Shown: positions 10,386-24,078 of the stretch, one piece after another
How positions within the stretch are numbered: the first letter of the stretch is position 1
How the letters are laid out: every line of letters begins with the position of its first letter
Assembly (NCBI GenBank): GCA_035578155.1
Contig: JAPWDM010000008.1
Coordinates: 6,565,847 to 6,629,846 of the forward strand
Direction of reading: 5' to 3'
DNA from: Brachynemurus nebulosus
Lineage: Eukaryota; Arthropoda; Insecta; Neuroptera; Myrmeleontidae
Length of the DNA stretch: 64,000 bases
Position numbers and translations under genes: made by a program
Notes under the pieces: model-generated
The model's input: only the letters and a program-made list of their open reading frames with translations
Databases searched by the model: none
What the model was told of the DNA's origin: nothing

Positions 10386-13300
10386 CGCTCCTTTCACATT
10401 GTACGGTTTTCGCCGTACGGTAAAAAACCGTACGACTTTTTGTCGTGATGTAGTTGCTTTCACATTGCACGGTTTTTTGCCGTGTTAAACTGAATAAGTT
10501 CATTTGATTTGCAACATCATACAAGTAATAAGTGTGATTAAAATTAATTCTATAAATCAGGGAAAATATAAAGTAGGATTATTTATTACCACACTCTTTG
10601 AAGTCCTAAAAAATAAATTTTTTAACTATTTTCGGACGTTTACAAGCTACTTTGATTAATTTTTTGGCGAACTTAACGTAAAAACACACAATTTGGAAAT
10701 TACATACAATCTATTAAAATACTGGTTATTACATTCAACATTCGTTTCATCCATTTCACAAATAAAATTAATAATTAACATAAAATTCAACAAAATAGGC
10801 TAACTTCAAAAATGCATCACTGCTTGCATGAGGCAGAGTCAAAAGTTCAAAAACGCATCAGATGCATCACAACGAAAAATCAAAAGTTCATTTTTGCATT
10901 TGATGCGTCAAAACAATGTATCAAGAAATTTGGTGATGCGTGTTCAAGATGCATCTAATGTGTATAATGTAGAATTATAACCACTTGCTATATTATGTAG
11001 GTATTAACACCAACAGGAATAATTCCGAAAAACAAATTGTTGAAAAAGATGAATGTATTTACCTTTGATTAAAATTGTTTAAACTATTTGAATACATCTT
11101 GCATTCAAAATAGGTATTAATATTTTTTTTGCACAATCGTGTATTTTCATGCATTTACCGATGCTGTTGACAATGCTGGTAAGTTACATCTCCCGAACGT
11201 TTTGTTTATATCCATGGAAACCAAAAAATAACAATGCGGTAAGTTAAATAGATGCGTGGTAAGTAAATAGGAGTGTGGTAAGTGAAATTAGTCCAAAAAT
11301 GATTGTAATTATTTATTTATATTGAAATTAAAATTACAATTTGAACAATTAGGAAAATAAATCGATTAATATGACAATTTTCACTAGTTTGCACATTATT
11401 ATTATTATTGTTGGCATTAGTCTTCATATTTTATTGACATTTCAAAAGATCGTTCAATCATTAAAATTTTCTGTGGTTTTGCAGCCAAAAATAATATACT
11501 TCATCGGTTTCATTATTCTCACTAATATTAAAGTTTAACAAACTATTTTCCTCAATTTTTTTAATAGAATATTCAAAAAAATATTCTCGCCAATTAAACT
11601 TTGACACTTACAATATAGCAAATCTAAGTTGACAATAAGGGCAATAAAATTTTACAAGTCAGTTTTACACTGGAACAAAATAGTTAGTGAATATAGTTAA
11701 ACATCGTTTTTAAAGTTCCTACGTGAGTACATGTAAGTAAGATAAAAAAGTATGTACAAAATCATAATTTTGTACTTTCCCATATTTTTTTTTTTTCATA
11801 AAACTGGATGCGTAAACTCAAACACGAAACTTATATCAAATTTCAGTATAGGTGAAATAATTGCAATATGCAGATAATTTATATAAGTAATAAACCTAAT
11901 AATAAAATTGAGTTGTTGGTATGAATGGATGTTGGATGTTTTTTTTTCTTTATATTGTGGTTTTCGATATGATAATGCGATCGATTAGCAAAAATAAAAT
12001 TGGGTATGTGTTGTCAGGCATTACATTGTTCTTAACTGCTTTAAAATTACAGTCACTACGGTAACTGTTTGCTACGATTTTGTATTTTGATTTTTCAGTT
12101 TATATTAAAATATATTTCAATTTAAATGTGCTATTTTTCTGTCATAATTCTACTTACCTTTAAGCAACTAATTCAAATGTAAATATTTAACCAAATACAG
12201 AAAAAAATGTATATTTAATTCCAATAAATCAATTTTTGTTCCTGTTTTGTGTGTATTTTCAAATTTATGGTTAAATTGGAATTTAAAAATTTTAATTTAT
12301 GCTACATAAGTGTCAAATGTATTGTACAAATTGTATGTATGTGTACAAATTTATTTTATTAATTATTTCTTATTATTCTCCAAAAATTTGTTTTAAAAAC
12401 TTTAAACATCAGTTTTTGAATGTATTTAATTTCTGCACGATTTTTTTTTTTTTTTGTATGTAAATCCTACTTTGGAAATTAGGTCAGCTAGACAAAGATG
12501 AATTTATCTGATTTGCCATATTCGTTGTCCTTTATTAATAACAGCCAATCATAATTTTTAAAATTTTATGGCCAGTCAACTTTCTTCTCGAAGTTGGTAC
12601 ACTGTAATTTTTTATTTACAAATACAGTTGTCAATTGTCAGTATAAAGATTCGTATTATATGTTGCTATAAATATATTTATAATACTTATTCATGGCATT
12701 CTATGTAACAACATAGAAATATAAATTTCACCTATATTATCCGAATTATATTTTTTATTCAATATATATTTTTATTCCTTAATTATTTTAAATCGATCGT
12801 GCAAAAAATATACAATATACGATGCGTTAAGTGCCTTTACTGATCTCGAAAATTGCAAAAGCTCGACCCTGCGGGTCTCGTTTTCGCAACATTTTCTCGA
12901 TCAGTAAAAGCAACTTACCGAACTTATATTGTAAAATACTATTATTAAAATAATTTCAATATTTTCAATTTCAAGTAAGATCAAGTTGAAATTCAAAGAT
13001 AATATACCTATACAAGGACTGTATTGCTATATTATCTATAGTCTATCTGTAGCCAAATCAGAGGCTAAATTAATGATACCAATATCCCGTTCAAAAACAT
13101 CTAATGTGCATCAAATTTCAAGAGAGCATCAGCAGCGCATCATGTAGTATTAGACGCATCAGAAAAGTCATGATGCTGCATCGATGCGGTAAAGTTTACA
13201 TTTTTGAAGTTACCCATAATGTTACTGCCGTACGTTAAAAAACCGTCTCATGTGAAAGAATCCATTTAATTACATACACTACTGAGTTAAAAACGCCGTA

Positions 13301-13411
13301 CGGCAACCGTCAAGTGCAGTGGCAAGAGACGCAGTGGCAATGCTCTTCTTCACTCCACTAAAAAAATGTGACCGTACGGTTTTTTGCCGTATATATAATG
13401 TGAAAGGAGCG
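10386..13411. mobile_element. PIF/Harbinger-like MITE, TAA TSD, split by a nested element
   Basis: Inverted ends CGCTCCTTTCACATT / AATGTGAAAGGAGCG with TAA on both sides. Near the ends the palindromic word CCGTACGG recurs several times. Without the nested 10801-13212 insertion it would be about 614 bp. No transposase reading frame. Confidence 0.75.
10801..13212. mobile_element. Nested 2.4-kb noncoding transposon-like element
   Basis: Inverted ends TAACTTCAAAAATG / CATTTTTGAAGTTA, followed inside by repeats of the word GATGCATC and 'gcatca'. A related end recurs at 46150-46275 with near-identical 'gatgctctcttgaaatttg' text. No open frame over 60 codons between 10525 and 13607, so it is non-autonomous. 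Confidence 0.65.
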
Positions 13412-13414
13412 TAA

Positions 13415-13876
13415 GTTTCTAGATTGCGGCAGGGTATGGACACTAGATGCTCCCCTCCATACCTTATTCAAACGGTGTGGAGTTGATCAGAGCGATACCA
13501 ATAACACCAAAATCACCAAAATTAAACCGTAAATAAAAACTTATTTTAGTGGTATTACTGAATGAAAGTCCTATATTATTTTAGTGAATATTTTATTATT
13601 ATGTTGGCTACTGTTTGATCCACACCGACGAATAATTTGTCCGATAAACTACTGAGTGTCCATACCGTGGAACACGGGACGTAATCGCTACTGCAACAAC
13701 GTCAGACTGTACAGACACAGGCATATTTACGTTACACCCACATCCGTGACTACTCCACAGCCACATCCCGTTCTTAAAACATTTATTATATTCACATTTC
13801 ACATGTCGTTTCACTAATATTGAAGTTTTTCATATTTCCTTAAATCGTCTAATCAATTAAATGTCTTCAAACAATT
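13415..13876. other. Downstream of gene B, nothing recognised
   Basis: No coding or repeat signal I can support; it is the 3' flank (possibly 3' UTR) of the minus-strand finger exon ending at 13877. Confidence 0.35.
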
Positions 13877-14944
13877 TTATGGCTTTTCATCACTGTGAAT
13901 CCTTTTATGTATTTTTAAACTTGTTAAGTGAGTAAATGTTTTAGTACATATGTTACATTCATACGGTTTTTCACCACTGTGTATTCTTTTGTGAGTTTTT
14001 AAATTACCTAAAGTAGTAAATTTTTTAGTACATATGTTACATTTGTATGGTTTTTCACCACTGTGTATTCTTTCATGTTTTTTTAGACTACTTATATCAC
14101 TAAATCTTTTAGTACATATGTTACATTTGTATGGCTTTTCATCACTGTGAATTCTTTCATGTTTTTTTAAATTATCTGAAGTAGTAAATGTTTTCGAACA
14201 TATGTTACACTGATATGGTCTATCACTACTGTGTATGCTTTTGTGAGTTTTTAAATTACCTGAAGTAGTAAATTTTTTAGTACATATGTTACATTTGTAT
14301 GGTTTTTCACCACTGTGTATTCTTTCATGTTTTTTTAGACTACTTATATCACTAAATCTTTTAGTACATATGTTACATTTGTATGGTTTTTCACCACTGT
14401 GTATTCTTTCATGTCTTTTTATACTACTTATATCACTAAATCTTTTAGTACATATGTTACGTTCATAAGGTCTTTCATAAGGTCTTTCACCAGTGTGAAT
14501 TATTTCATGTTTTTTTAAATAACTTGAAGTAGTAAATGTTTTAGTACATATATTACACTTGTATGGTTTTTCACCACTGTGTATTCTTTCATGTTTTTTT
14601 AAGTCACTTGAAGTTGTAGATGTTTTAGTACATATATTACACTGATATGGTTTTTCACCACTGTGTATTCTTTTATGTACTTTTAAATTTTCTTTCCGAG
14701 TAAATGTTTTAGTACATATGTTACATTGGTATGGTTTTTCGCCGCTATGAATTCTTTCATGTATTTTCAATTCACTTGGATAATTAAATGTTTTATTACA
14801 TGTATCACATTGAAATAGTTTTTTGCCACCACATGTAATTTTATGGTTTGTTAAATCTGTCGAATGATCTTCATCTATTTCATCTTCTTCAATTTTGATT
14901 TCCGTGTGTAAACTGTTTAAGTCTATTAAAAGTTCACTCGACTC
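13877..14944 (-). CDS. Zinc-finger gene B, exon 2: eleven C2H2 fingers, one degenerate
   Basis: On the minus strand the acceptor TTTTAG precedes 14944 and the frame runs open to the stop at 13877 (355 residues). The leader has NSLHTEIKIEEDEIDEDHS, then eleven fingers. Finger 5 has lost its first cysteine (ERNIC instead of ECNIC) and follows a duplicated linker (ERPY twice). Finger 3 has S for the conserved F (KTSTT). Fingers 6-7 and 9-10 are nearly identical (RFSDISSLKKH / KFTTSGNLKTH), a recent internal duplication. The protein ends in HSDEKP. Expected role: nuclear DNA-binding regulator; specificity unknown. Exon 1 is assigned at 26249-25881, implying a 10.9-kb intron; I infer that link from matching phase, strand and family architecture. 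Confidence 0.88.
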   Translation of the reverse strand, partial: ESSELLIDLNSLHTEIKIEEDEIDEDHSTDLTNHKITCGGKKLFQCDTCNKTFNYPSELKIHERIHSGEKPYQCNICTKTFTRKENLKVHKRIHSGEKPYQCNICTKTSTTSSDLKKHERIHSGEKPYKCNICTKTFTTSSYLKKHEIIHTGERPYERPYERNICTKRFSDISSIKRHERIHSGEKPYKCNICTKRFSDISSLKKHERIHSGEKPYKCNICTKKFTTSGNLKTHKSIHSSDRPYQCNICSKTFTTSDNLKKHERIHSDEKPYKCNICTKRFSDISSLKKHERIHSGEKPYKCNICTKKFTTLGNLKTHKRIHSGEKPYECNICTKTFTHLTSLKIHKRIHSDEKP

Positions 14945-16393
14945 CTAAAATGTTTCAAAGTAGTACGTTTATTAAAATATAATTAAGGGGTGAGTAAAAA
15001 AAGGGTCAATCTTTATTTAATAGCCCAGAGCTATAGGCAGTTACCTTTAAATCTTTTTTTTTAATGTTACTTTTAACTTCTACACATCAAAAACTATAAC
15101 AACTACTGTTTTACTTGCTGGCCATTGAATAAAAATCGACTATTTTTTTACTGTCTACTTTACTTGAAAGTACCCCGCACAAAACTTATGGAAATTTGGT
15201 CCCGGTTAATTTCTTCGAAACTTTGGGAAATAATAGTTTTTGACCTGTAGAACAAAAGTCTCCATACGCGCAAAGCTAAATAATGGACAGATTTTGAGAT
15301 AAATGTAGTTAAATACAGTAGACTCTCGATAACTTTCCGCATTAATCCTTTCCCCTTCACACCTACACTCACTAACACTAGCATGGTGCCCTCTCCACAT
15401 ATTATTCTGTGCTCCACACAACTGAAGGTACGTACGCACTAATGTTATTTATATGTACATCATGTACATCAAGTCATCTCAATTCATGATTTTGCGTACC
15501 TAGTGATATTCAGAAATAACTATGTATGTATCAATGTATCATACAGTGGCACACAGTGGTTAAGTCAGAACTCTGTATGAAGTTTCAGCTAAGATCTCAT
15601 AGATGCTGACACTTCTTACGTATTATGGATATTATGTATTACGTTATTTTGAGAAGCTTTTAATCACATTCTAACAGTTTTAGTATTAAAAATTTAATAA
15701 AATGCAATAGTATATTAGCTACTATAAATAAATTAAGTCCAGAAAGAAAGTTTATAAATTATAAAGCGGTTTACAAACCAAATGTTCTAAAAAAATTAGA
15801 TAAAAAAATGTAATGTGTTATAATTTATAAGTGAAATTGCTCTAAGATATAATATTGACGTGTACAATAATATAAAATTGAAATTTAAAATAAAATTTTA
15901 ATATAAATTTATAAATAAAATTTATTGCAACAGTGCATTACTGTGCCATTAATATTTCGAATTTTCTCGAAACATGTGTACAAGTGTTATAATTGTGGTT
16001 ATAATGGTTATGATTTACAATAACGCAATCACATGATGTAATTCAATGTCCATGTAAGTCAATGATCATAACTTCAAATTCCATAAAACTATTCCCAGAT
16101 TTCTACCGGAAACTACTTACATTTTTTTATTTACATCGACTTAATAAATGTAATAATAGTGCAATTTTTTTGAAAATGTGTTGAATAAGTTTTAAAATAA
16201 ATGAAAATATGCCTTCAGAAAGTAATAGTTTTGATAAATTATGTGAATTTGTTTGAATGTAGATGATGAAATTTTTCTAAATTTACCAGGATTTTCTATC
16301 TTTATAATCAGTTTTCATAATTAATTTCATATCTTTCAATTGTATCTCTGTTAAAACTGTTAAAATCGAAACCAGTGTCGACCATTTTGATAA
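14945..16393. other. Gene B intron, distal part
   Basis: 15165-15345 is an inverted copy of 25690-25850 (shared 'gaaatttggtcccggttaat' and 'gacctgtagaacaaaag' phrases). It ends with the pogo-like terminus CAGTAGACTCTCGATAACTT at 15318. The rest is AT-rich DNA without supported features. Confidence 0.5.
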
Positions 16394-16401
16394 TAGCCTA
16401 A

Positions 16402-16913
16402 AGTGCCCTGTAAACGATCAAATTTATTTGACAAATTTGTTTGTCAAACTTCACGTTTTCATCAAACAAGAGCTTAAACGATCAAACCAAAGCTCAAACA
16501 AATTTGACAAACTTGCCCGTAGTTTGTCACACTAGTGATCCCCATAAAATAATTTTATTAGATAAAACTTGGCCAAACAGAATAAATAATGAAAATTACG
16601 GAAAAATGGTTGCTCGTACAGAGATTTGCAAAAATTTTGTCATATTTGCTATTCATTTCGGGGCAATTTAAAGCTAAAGGCTTAGATGTAGGATATGATA
16701 TAACAGAGCTTGTTTGACAAACACAACAAACACCGCCGCTCACCTTCAAATTTGTTGGTCAAACACGTCAAACAAGTTGATCAATCAAGATTTTCATCAA
16801 ACACGTCAAACACGTAGATTGTTTGACAAACGCGTCAAACAAAGCTGCATACTATCAAATAATTTGACAAACACGTAAAATTTGACAAACAATTTGATCG
16901 TTTACAGGGCACT
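16402..16913. mobile_element. PIF/Harbinger-like MITE with TAA TSD
   Basis: 512 bp. Ends AGTGCCCTGTAAACGATCAA and its complement, flanked by TAA (16399-16401, 16914-16916). The same locus without insertion exists inverted at 25406-25419 (CTCTTAGGCTAT), confirming a 3-bp duplication. The interior is full of TTTGACAAAC / GTCAAAC words in both orientations. No transposase. Confidence 0.85.
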
Positions 16914-17078
16914 TAAGAGCTATTGAACGATTTTCACAAAATATTTTCTACCGGTTGAGATTTTTTACACAAACAGTATGTAGGCCCACGAATCAGGAAT
17001 GGACAACCTGGCAGTCCAAAGCGGGGCACAAGATTATTAAAAAAATTTTTGAAAATGCAAAAAAAAGGGCCCAATTCA

Positions 17079-17775
17079 AAGTATTTTCTACCGCTTGAAA
17101 TTTTAACAGGATACTCCAGACACTCACTGAAGCCAGAAAAAAAATTGACAGGCGGTTTGGTGGGGATCTACCCCTTGCCAGGCGGGTCCAAACAAGTCAA
17201 ATTTTATACCCAACTTAAAGTATTTTCTACCGCTTGAAATTTTAACAGGATACTCCAGACACTCACTGAAGCCAGAAAAAAAATTGACAGGCGGTTTGGT
17301 GGGGATCTACCCCTTGCCAGGCGGGTCCAAACATGTCAAATTTTATACCCAACTCAAAGTACTTTCTACCGCTTGAAATTTTAACAGGATACTCCAGACA
17401 CTCACTGAAGCCAGAAAAAAAATTGACAGGCGGTTTGGTGGGGATCTACCCCTTGCCAGGCGGGTCCAAACATGTCAAATTTTATACCCAACTCAAAGTA
17501 CTTTCTACCGCTTGAAATTTTAACAGGATACTTCAGACACTCACTGAAGCTAGGAAAAAAATTGACAGGCGGTTTGGTGGGGATCTACCCCTTGCCAGGC
17601 GGGTCCAAACATGTCAAATTTTATACCCAACTCAAAGTATTTTCTACCGCTTGAAATTTTAACAGGATACTCCAGACACTCACTGAAGCCAGAAAAAAAA
17701 TTGACAGGCGGTTTGGTGGGGATCTACCCCATGCCAGGCGGGCACAAATGTCAAATTTTATGCTATACTCAAAGT
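17079..17775 (+). repeat. 139-bp tandem repeat, five units (left arm)
   Basis: Unit starts recur at 17093, 17232, 17371, 17510 and 17649, each with 'cttgaaattttaacaggata' and 'gacaggcggtttggtgggga'. Units are almost identical, apart from a decayed end in the last. Short open frames in each unit are by-products of the repetition. Confidence 0.9.
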
Positions 17776-18177
17776 TTTATATTACCTGCAACTAATATAG
17801 TGAGTATATCGAGAAATATACAGAAAATACTATAATACCCCTGTCGCAGCATCTGCATAACATAGCGAATTTCCAAATCTTGGGCACTGGCGGATATCAT
17901 CTAAGACCTGTACCTATTTAAAATAGTTTACCTTTCTAAGAGTAAAAGAATTTTTAAAATCGGTTGGGTAATTAGTTTTGGTATTTTTGGGGACCCAAGA
18001 ACCCGAACGAATTTTGTGCAGCATAGTTGTATCCATCTAAAATAATTTAGTTCTCTAGCAGTGAGAAATTTTTTAGCATCGGTTCGATAGCTTATTACTG
18101 GCGTTTTCGGATCTGCAAGATCCCGGTGGACCTCATTAAAAAATCAGCTCGACCGTATATTCTAGGCGGACTTTATG

Positions 18178-18285
<108 letters not shown>

Positions 18286-18359
18286 AACCCGTTGTGTAGC
18301 ATTCTACGCCGCATTTGTATCCGCAGGACAGTTGTGGATCTCAGATAACACAACCTGTA

Positions 18360-19560
18360 CCTATCTAAAATATTTTACCTTGGTAATAGTAAAAAGGTTT
18401 CAAAATCGGTCAGTTATTTTATTTTTGACACTTTTAGGTCCTACTGACACTTCAGACCTTACATAACGTAATCTATATGTATCTAAAATAGCTTAGCTCC
18501 CCAACAGTGAAAAAATTTTCAAAATCGGTCGGCTAGTTTATTTTTGACGCTTTTGGATCCGATGGACCCTGGCAGACTTTACATAACGTAATCTATATTT
18601 ATCTAAAATAGTTTAGCTCTGTAAGAGTGAAAAAATTTTCAAAATCGGTCGGTTAGTTTATTTTTACCACTTTTGGGTCCCATGGACCCTGGCGGACCCT
18701 AAATAACGTAATGTATGTCTATCTAAAATAGTTAGTTCCCCAACAGTGAAAAAATTTTCAAAATCGGTCGGTTAGTTTATTTTTGACACTTTTGGACCCA
18801 TGGACCCTGGCAGACCTTACATAACGTAATCTATATTTATCTAAAATAGTTTAGCTTTGTAACAGTGAAAAAATTTTCAAAATCGGTCGGTTAGTTTATT
18901 TTTGACACTTTTGGATCCCATGGACCCTGGCAGACCTTACATAACGTAATCTATATTTATCTAAAATAATTTAGCTCTGTAACAGTGAAAAAATTTTCAA
19001 AATCGGTCAGTTAGTTTATTTTTGACACTTTTGGGTTCTATGGACCTTGGTGGACCTTACATAACGTAATTTATATTTATCTAAAATAGTTTAGCTCTAT
19101 AACAGTGAAAAAATTTTCAAAATCGGTCAGTTAGTTTATTTTTGACACTTCTGGATCCTATGGACTCTGGCAGACCTTACATAACGGAATCTATATTTAT
19201 CTAAAACAGTTTAGCTCTGTAACAGTGAAAAAATTTTCAAAATCGATCAGGCAGTTTATTTTTGACACTTTTGGGTCCTATGGACCGAGGCGGACCTTAC
19301 ATAACGTAATCGATATTTATCTAAAATAGTTTAGCTCTGTAACAGTGAAAAAATTTTCAAAATCGGTCAGTTAGTTTATTTTTGACACTTTTGGGTCCTG
19401 TGGACCCTGGCGGACCTTACATAATGTATTCTAAATCTATCTAAAATAGTTTAGCTCTGTAACAGTGAAGAAATTTTTAAAATTGGTCGTTTAGTTTATT
19501 TTTTACAATTATGGGATCAGTAAATCCTGGCGAAACTCATACAAGTCTAGTACTCTAACA
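18360..19560 (+). repeat. 120-bp minisatellite array in unit 1
   Basis: About ten copies with a period of exactly 120 bp in the central part (for example 18902, 19022, 19142). Each contains 'acagtgaaaaaattttcaaa', 'tttatttttgacact' and 'ccttacataacgtaat'. Related single monomers lie inverted at 45275-45560. Confidence 0.9.
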
Positions 19561-20142
19561 GTAAGAAAAGGGTTCTAAGGATCTCATATAACTTATGGCA
19601 GTCCGTAAGCTTCTTGCGGACATCATTTAATTAATTAATTCAAATACTTTAACTTACTAACTGTGAAAAAATTTTTAAAATCGATTGGTTAATTAATTTC
19701 TGGCCTTTTTAGGTCCCGAAAACCTTGACCTCACATAAAATACCTTAAATCCATTTGAAATGGTTTAATTTTTTAACATTATTAATTATTAGTGGAAAAA
19801 TTTTTAAAATCGATTCAAAATATTTTTCCGTACATACATATGTACATTGTACACATTTTGTTTTGTTTCATATTTAATAATATTTATATCATAACATAAT
19901 CTTCAATTTCTTGTTTACTTAAAAATTCAATAAAAAAAAAAAAAATTCTTCATTACATTAGCTTAGAAAATCTGTTTAATTTACATTTTTTAACAAGGGA
20001 TAGAACCATGCTAATTATAATGCAATAAATGAGAAACAAAACTCTATACATGTATGTGTGTTATATCACATATATGTGAATAGTTTTCACTTGTTCTCAC
20101 AAAATTCTTTAATAAAAAAGTGAAATATTTTTATACTTAATA

Positions 20143-20469
20143 TACCCCTGTCGCAGCATCTGCATAACATAGCGAATTTCCAAATCTTGGGCACTGGCGG
20201 ATCTCATCTAAGACCTGTACCTATTTAAAATAGTTTAGCTTTCTAAGAGTAAAAGAATTTTTAAAATCAGCTGGGTAATTAGTTTTGGTAGTTTTGGGGA
20301 CCCAAGAACCCGAACGAATTTTGTTTATAAAAAATAATTTAATTCTCTAGCAGTGAGAAATTTTTTAGCATCGGTTCGATAGCTTATTACTGGCGTTTTC
20401 GGATCTGCAAGATCCCGGTGGACCTCATTAAAAAATCAGCTCGACCGTATATTCTAGGCGGACTTTATG

Positions 20470-20551
<82 letters not shown>

Positions 20552-22407
20552 AACCCGTTGTGTAGCATTCTACGCCGCATTTGCATCCGCAGGACAGTTG
20601 TGGATCTCAGATAACACAACCTGTACCTATCTAAAATAGTTTACCTTGGTAATAGTAAAAGGGTTTCAAAATCGGTCAGTTATTTTATTTTTGACACTTT
20701 TAGGTCCTACTGACATTTCAGACCTTACATAACGTAATCTATATGTATCTAAAATAGCTTAGCTCCCCAACAGTGAAAAAATTTTAAAAATCGGTCGGCT
20801 AGTTTATTTTTGACGCTTTTGGATCCGATGGACCCTGGCAGACTTTACATAACGTAATCTATATTTATCTAAAATAGTTTAGCTCTGTAAGAGTGAAAAA
20901 ATTTTCAAAATCGGTCGGTTAGTTTATTTTTACCACTTTTGGGTCCCATGGACCCTGGCGGACCCTAAATAACGTAATGTATGTCTATCTAAAATAGTTA
21001 GTTCCCCAACAGTGAAAAAATTTTCAAAATCGGTCGGTTAGTTTATTTTTGACACTTTTGGATCCATGGACCTTGGCAGACCTTACATAACGTAATCTAT
21101 ATTTATCTAAAATAGTTTAGCTCTGTAACAGTGAAAAAATTTTCAAAATCGGTCGGTTAGTTTATTTTTGACACTTTTGGATCCCATGGACCCTGGCAGA
21201 CCTTATATAACGTAATCTATATTAGCTAAAATAGTTTAGCTCTGTGACAGTGAAAAAATTTTCAAAATCGGTCAGTTAGTTTATTTTTGACACTTTTGGG
21301 TTCTATGGACCTTGGTGGACCTTACATAACGTAATTTATATTTATCTAAAATAGTTTAGCTCTGTAACAGTGAAAAAATTTTCAAAATCGGTCAGTTAGT
21401 TTATTTTTGACACTTCTGGATCCTATGGACCTTGGCAGACCTTACATAACGGAATCTATATTTATCTAAAACAGTTTAGCTCTGTAACAGTGAAAAAATT
21501 TTCAAAATCGATCAGGCAGTTTATTTTTGACACTTTTGGGTCCTATGGACCGAGGCGGACCTTACATAACGTAATCGATATTTATCTAAAATAGTTTAGC
21601 TCTGTAACAGTGAAAAAATTTTCAAAATCGGTCAGTTAGTTTATTTTTGACACTTTTGGGTCCTGTGGACCCTGGCGGACCTTACATAATGTATTCTAAA
21701 TCTATCTAAAATAGTTTAGCTCTGTAACAGTGAAGAAATTTTTAAAATTGGTCGTTTAGTTTATTTTTTACAATTATGGGATCAGTAAATCCTGGCGAAA
21801 CTCATACAAGTCTAGTACTCTAACAGTAAGAAAAGGGTTCTAAGGATCTCATATAATCTATGGCAGTCCGTACGCTTCTTGCGGACATCATTTAATTAAT
21901 TAATTCAAATACTTTAACTTACTAACTGTGAAAAAATTTTTAAAATCGATTGGTTAATTAATTTCTGGCCGTTTTAGGTCCCGAAAACCTTGACCTCACA
22001 TAAAATACCTTAAATACATTTGAAATGGTTTAATTCTTTAACATTATTAATTATTAGTGAAAAAATTTTCAAAATCGATTCAAAATATTTTTCCGTGCAT
22101 ACATATGTACATTATACATACTTTGTTTTGTTTCATATATTTAATAATATTATATCATAACATAATCTTCAATTTCTTGTTTACTTAAAAATTCAATAAA
22201 AAAAAAAAAATTCTTCATTACATTAGCTTAGAAAATCTGTTTAATTTACATTTTTTAACATGGGATAGAACCATGCTAATTATAATGCAATAAATGAGAA
22301 ACAAAACTCTATACATGTATGTGTGTTATATCAAATATATGTGAATAGTTTTCACTTGTTCTCACAAAATTCTTTAATAAAAAAGTGAAATATTTTTATA
22401 CTTAATA
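20143..22407 (+). repeat. 2.3-kb tandem duplication, unit 2
   Basis: Near-identical to 17836-20142, including the minisatellite (20625-21795) and a shorter (TA)n (20472-20547). Differences are scattered substitutions, a short deletion near 20318 and the TA length, so the duplication looks recent. Confidence 0.88.
20472..20547. repeat. (TA)n microsatellite
   Basis: TA repeat of about 38 units in duplication unit 2. Confidence 0.95.
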
Positions 22408-22561
22408 AAGAACTGAGATATAAATATAAATTACTTATTAGACTAACAAAGAAAAAATAAAAGTGAAAATTTACATTTTCTCGAAAAATACTTAAAATAG
22501 AAAGAAAATTATAAGAATATTTTCTTCATAATTTTTTTTTTCCTTTTCAACGATGTAAAAA

Positions 22562-22725
22562 TTGAACTGCCTTATGATAGGATCGAATGATAAAAAATGG
22601 CCAGAAAACCTACTTCTGGGCATCCGACGTGTCTGGCTAACGAACTTAGCCGAGCGAATTCAGAATCCAGTCCGCACACAAAATTTCATAAGCATTAGAC
22701 GTTTCGTTCGAGAGTTATCGTGGCG

Positions 22726-22783
<58 letters not shown>

Positions 22784-22912
22784 TTTAGTGAATATCATTT
22801 TCGTATTCTAGGGACCTCAAAACAGATTTCTGCCATAGTCCCGGACTCAGATTGCGTCATGACACCTACTGTAATAGCTGAATTTCGAGTTTTCGAAATT
22901 CGCTAAAAATTA
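22562..22912 (+). repeat. Dispersed repeat (family R1) containing (TA)n
   Basis: Holds 'gcatccgacgtgtctggct', 'cgttcgagagttatcgtg', a (TA)n tract (22738-22781), then 'aattttagtgaatat' and 'agctgaatttcgag'. The same order is found inverted at 47588-48085 and partly at 44885-45180, so the microsatellite is part of the repeat. Confidence 0.7.
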
Positions 22913-24078
22913 TGTTATTAAAAAGCCAGGCGATTTGAAAGTTTTCATGATGGTGAACGTCGTGGAAAAGTTTTGCGCAGTGTAGGTGTAGCCAGTAATT
23001 CAGAGTGAAGTATATCGCTTGAAATTGTAAGCGAATATTGTAAAATTTAGACATTAATTTATTGAAGTTATTGAAAACAATATCAGGAGGTTTGCTGGGA
23101 AGGTAGCCATCGCCAGTTGTTACAAAGGTGTTAAATTTTATACTCAAATCAAAGTGGTAACTCACATAGGTAGTAACTATATATTCTTCTAAAAATTATC
23201 TAATCAAATATCTAGGCGATTTGGAGTTTTATGATGATGAAAATTGTCGAAAAGTGTGATCAGTGTATCAAGAAGGTGTACTATAAGCAGCAATAAGTAA
23301 TGAATTGAGACGAATTGCCTAATTTTAGATCCTAAAAATGGTTTTGAAAAAATACATAGGAGGACATCCTATCGATATATTATTATTACTAGACTTATTA
23401 ATTTATTTAAAAACATACAGTTTTTTGAGAATATTTAAAAAAAAAAATTAAATATTTTATCAAAAATAAGGTAATAATTAGGAATATAGTGAAACAATTT
23501 ATAGTGATAATAATATTAATAATGAAATTTTAAAAAAAATAAAAGACTGATAAACACTTAGTGCATCTTGTAATTTCTTTCGATGCAAAGGAACTAAAGA
23601 ATCATTATGTAGGTACCTGCTTATTTTTGGTCATAAATGCTTTAAATATTTATCAATAACTTTCTACACAAATATTGACAAGTGTTTGCCATCTGGATTT
23701 AGAACAATGTAAAACAAATAACAACAACAAAATGGTAATGTTTACAACCGATTTGAACTTTTAAACAATGAATGATTAATACATAATCCTGTATGACCTA
23801 AGAAAAAGGTCCTTTGGATTTACAAAAAAAATTAATTGTCTTGCACCATATTGAGGCGTTTAAAATCAAAATCCGTTAAATTAATAAAAGCAAATTTTAA
23901 AGGAAGCTTAAAAAACTTTACAGAATTATTAAGGTGGTTTATGTTTGGAAATATTGACATGGAACTACTGATGAGGAATTCGCAACGTTTCGTACACATT
24001 CTTTGAAAATTAAATGATTTTTAAAGTGGTACAAATGGTAAAAAAATTTTAATTAGAGTATAAAGTTTTTTTATGGCT
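22913..24078. other. Interior of the giant foldback, nothing recognised
   Basis: AT-rich, no supported coding sequence; only short open frames without similarity I can recognise. Confidence 0.4.

Noticed and set aside
17049..17835. Series of ~60-codon open frames in the 139-bp repeat (and inverted at 24111-25278)
   Set aside because: They follow the repeat period and each begins and ends inside the array; no splice or start context, and identical frames arise in both arms.
20418..20639. Open frames rich in alternating I-Y residues across (TA)n tracts (also 22562, 30589, 35007, 47675)
   Set aside because: TA dinucleotide repeats translate to Ile-Tyr runs automatically; flanking parts are repeats.
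18360..21795. CRISPR-like regular array
   Set aside because: The 120-bp units are continuous tandem repeats with no unique spacers, in a eukaryotic intron.
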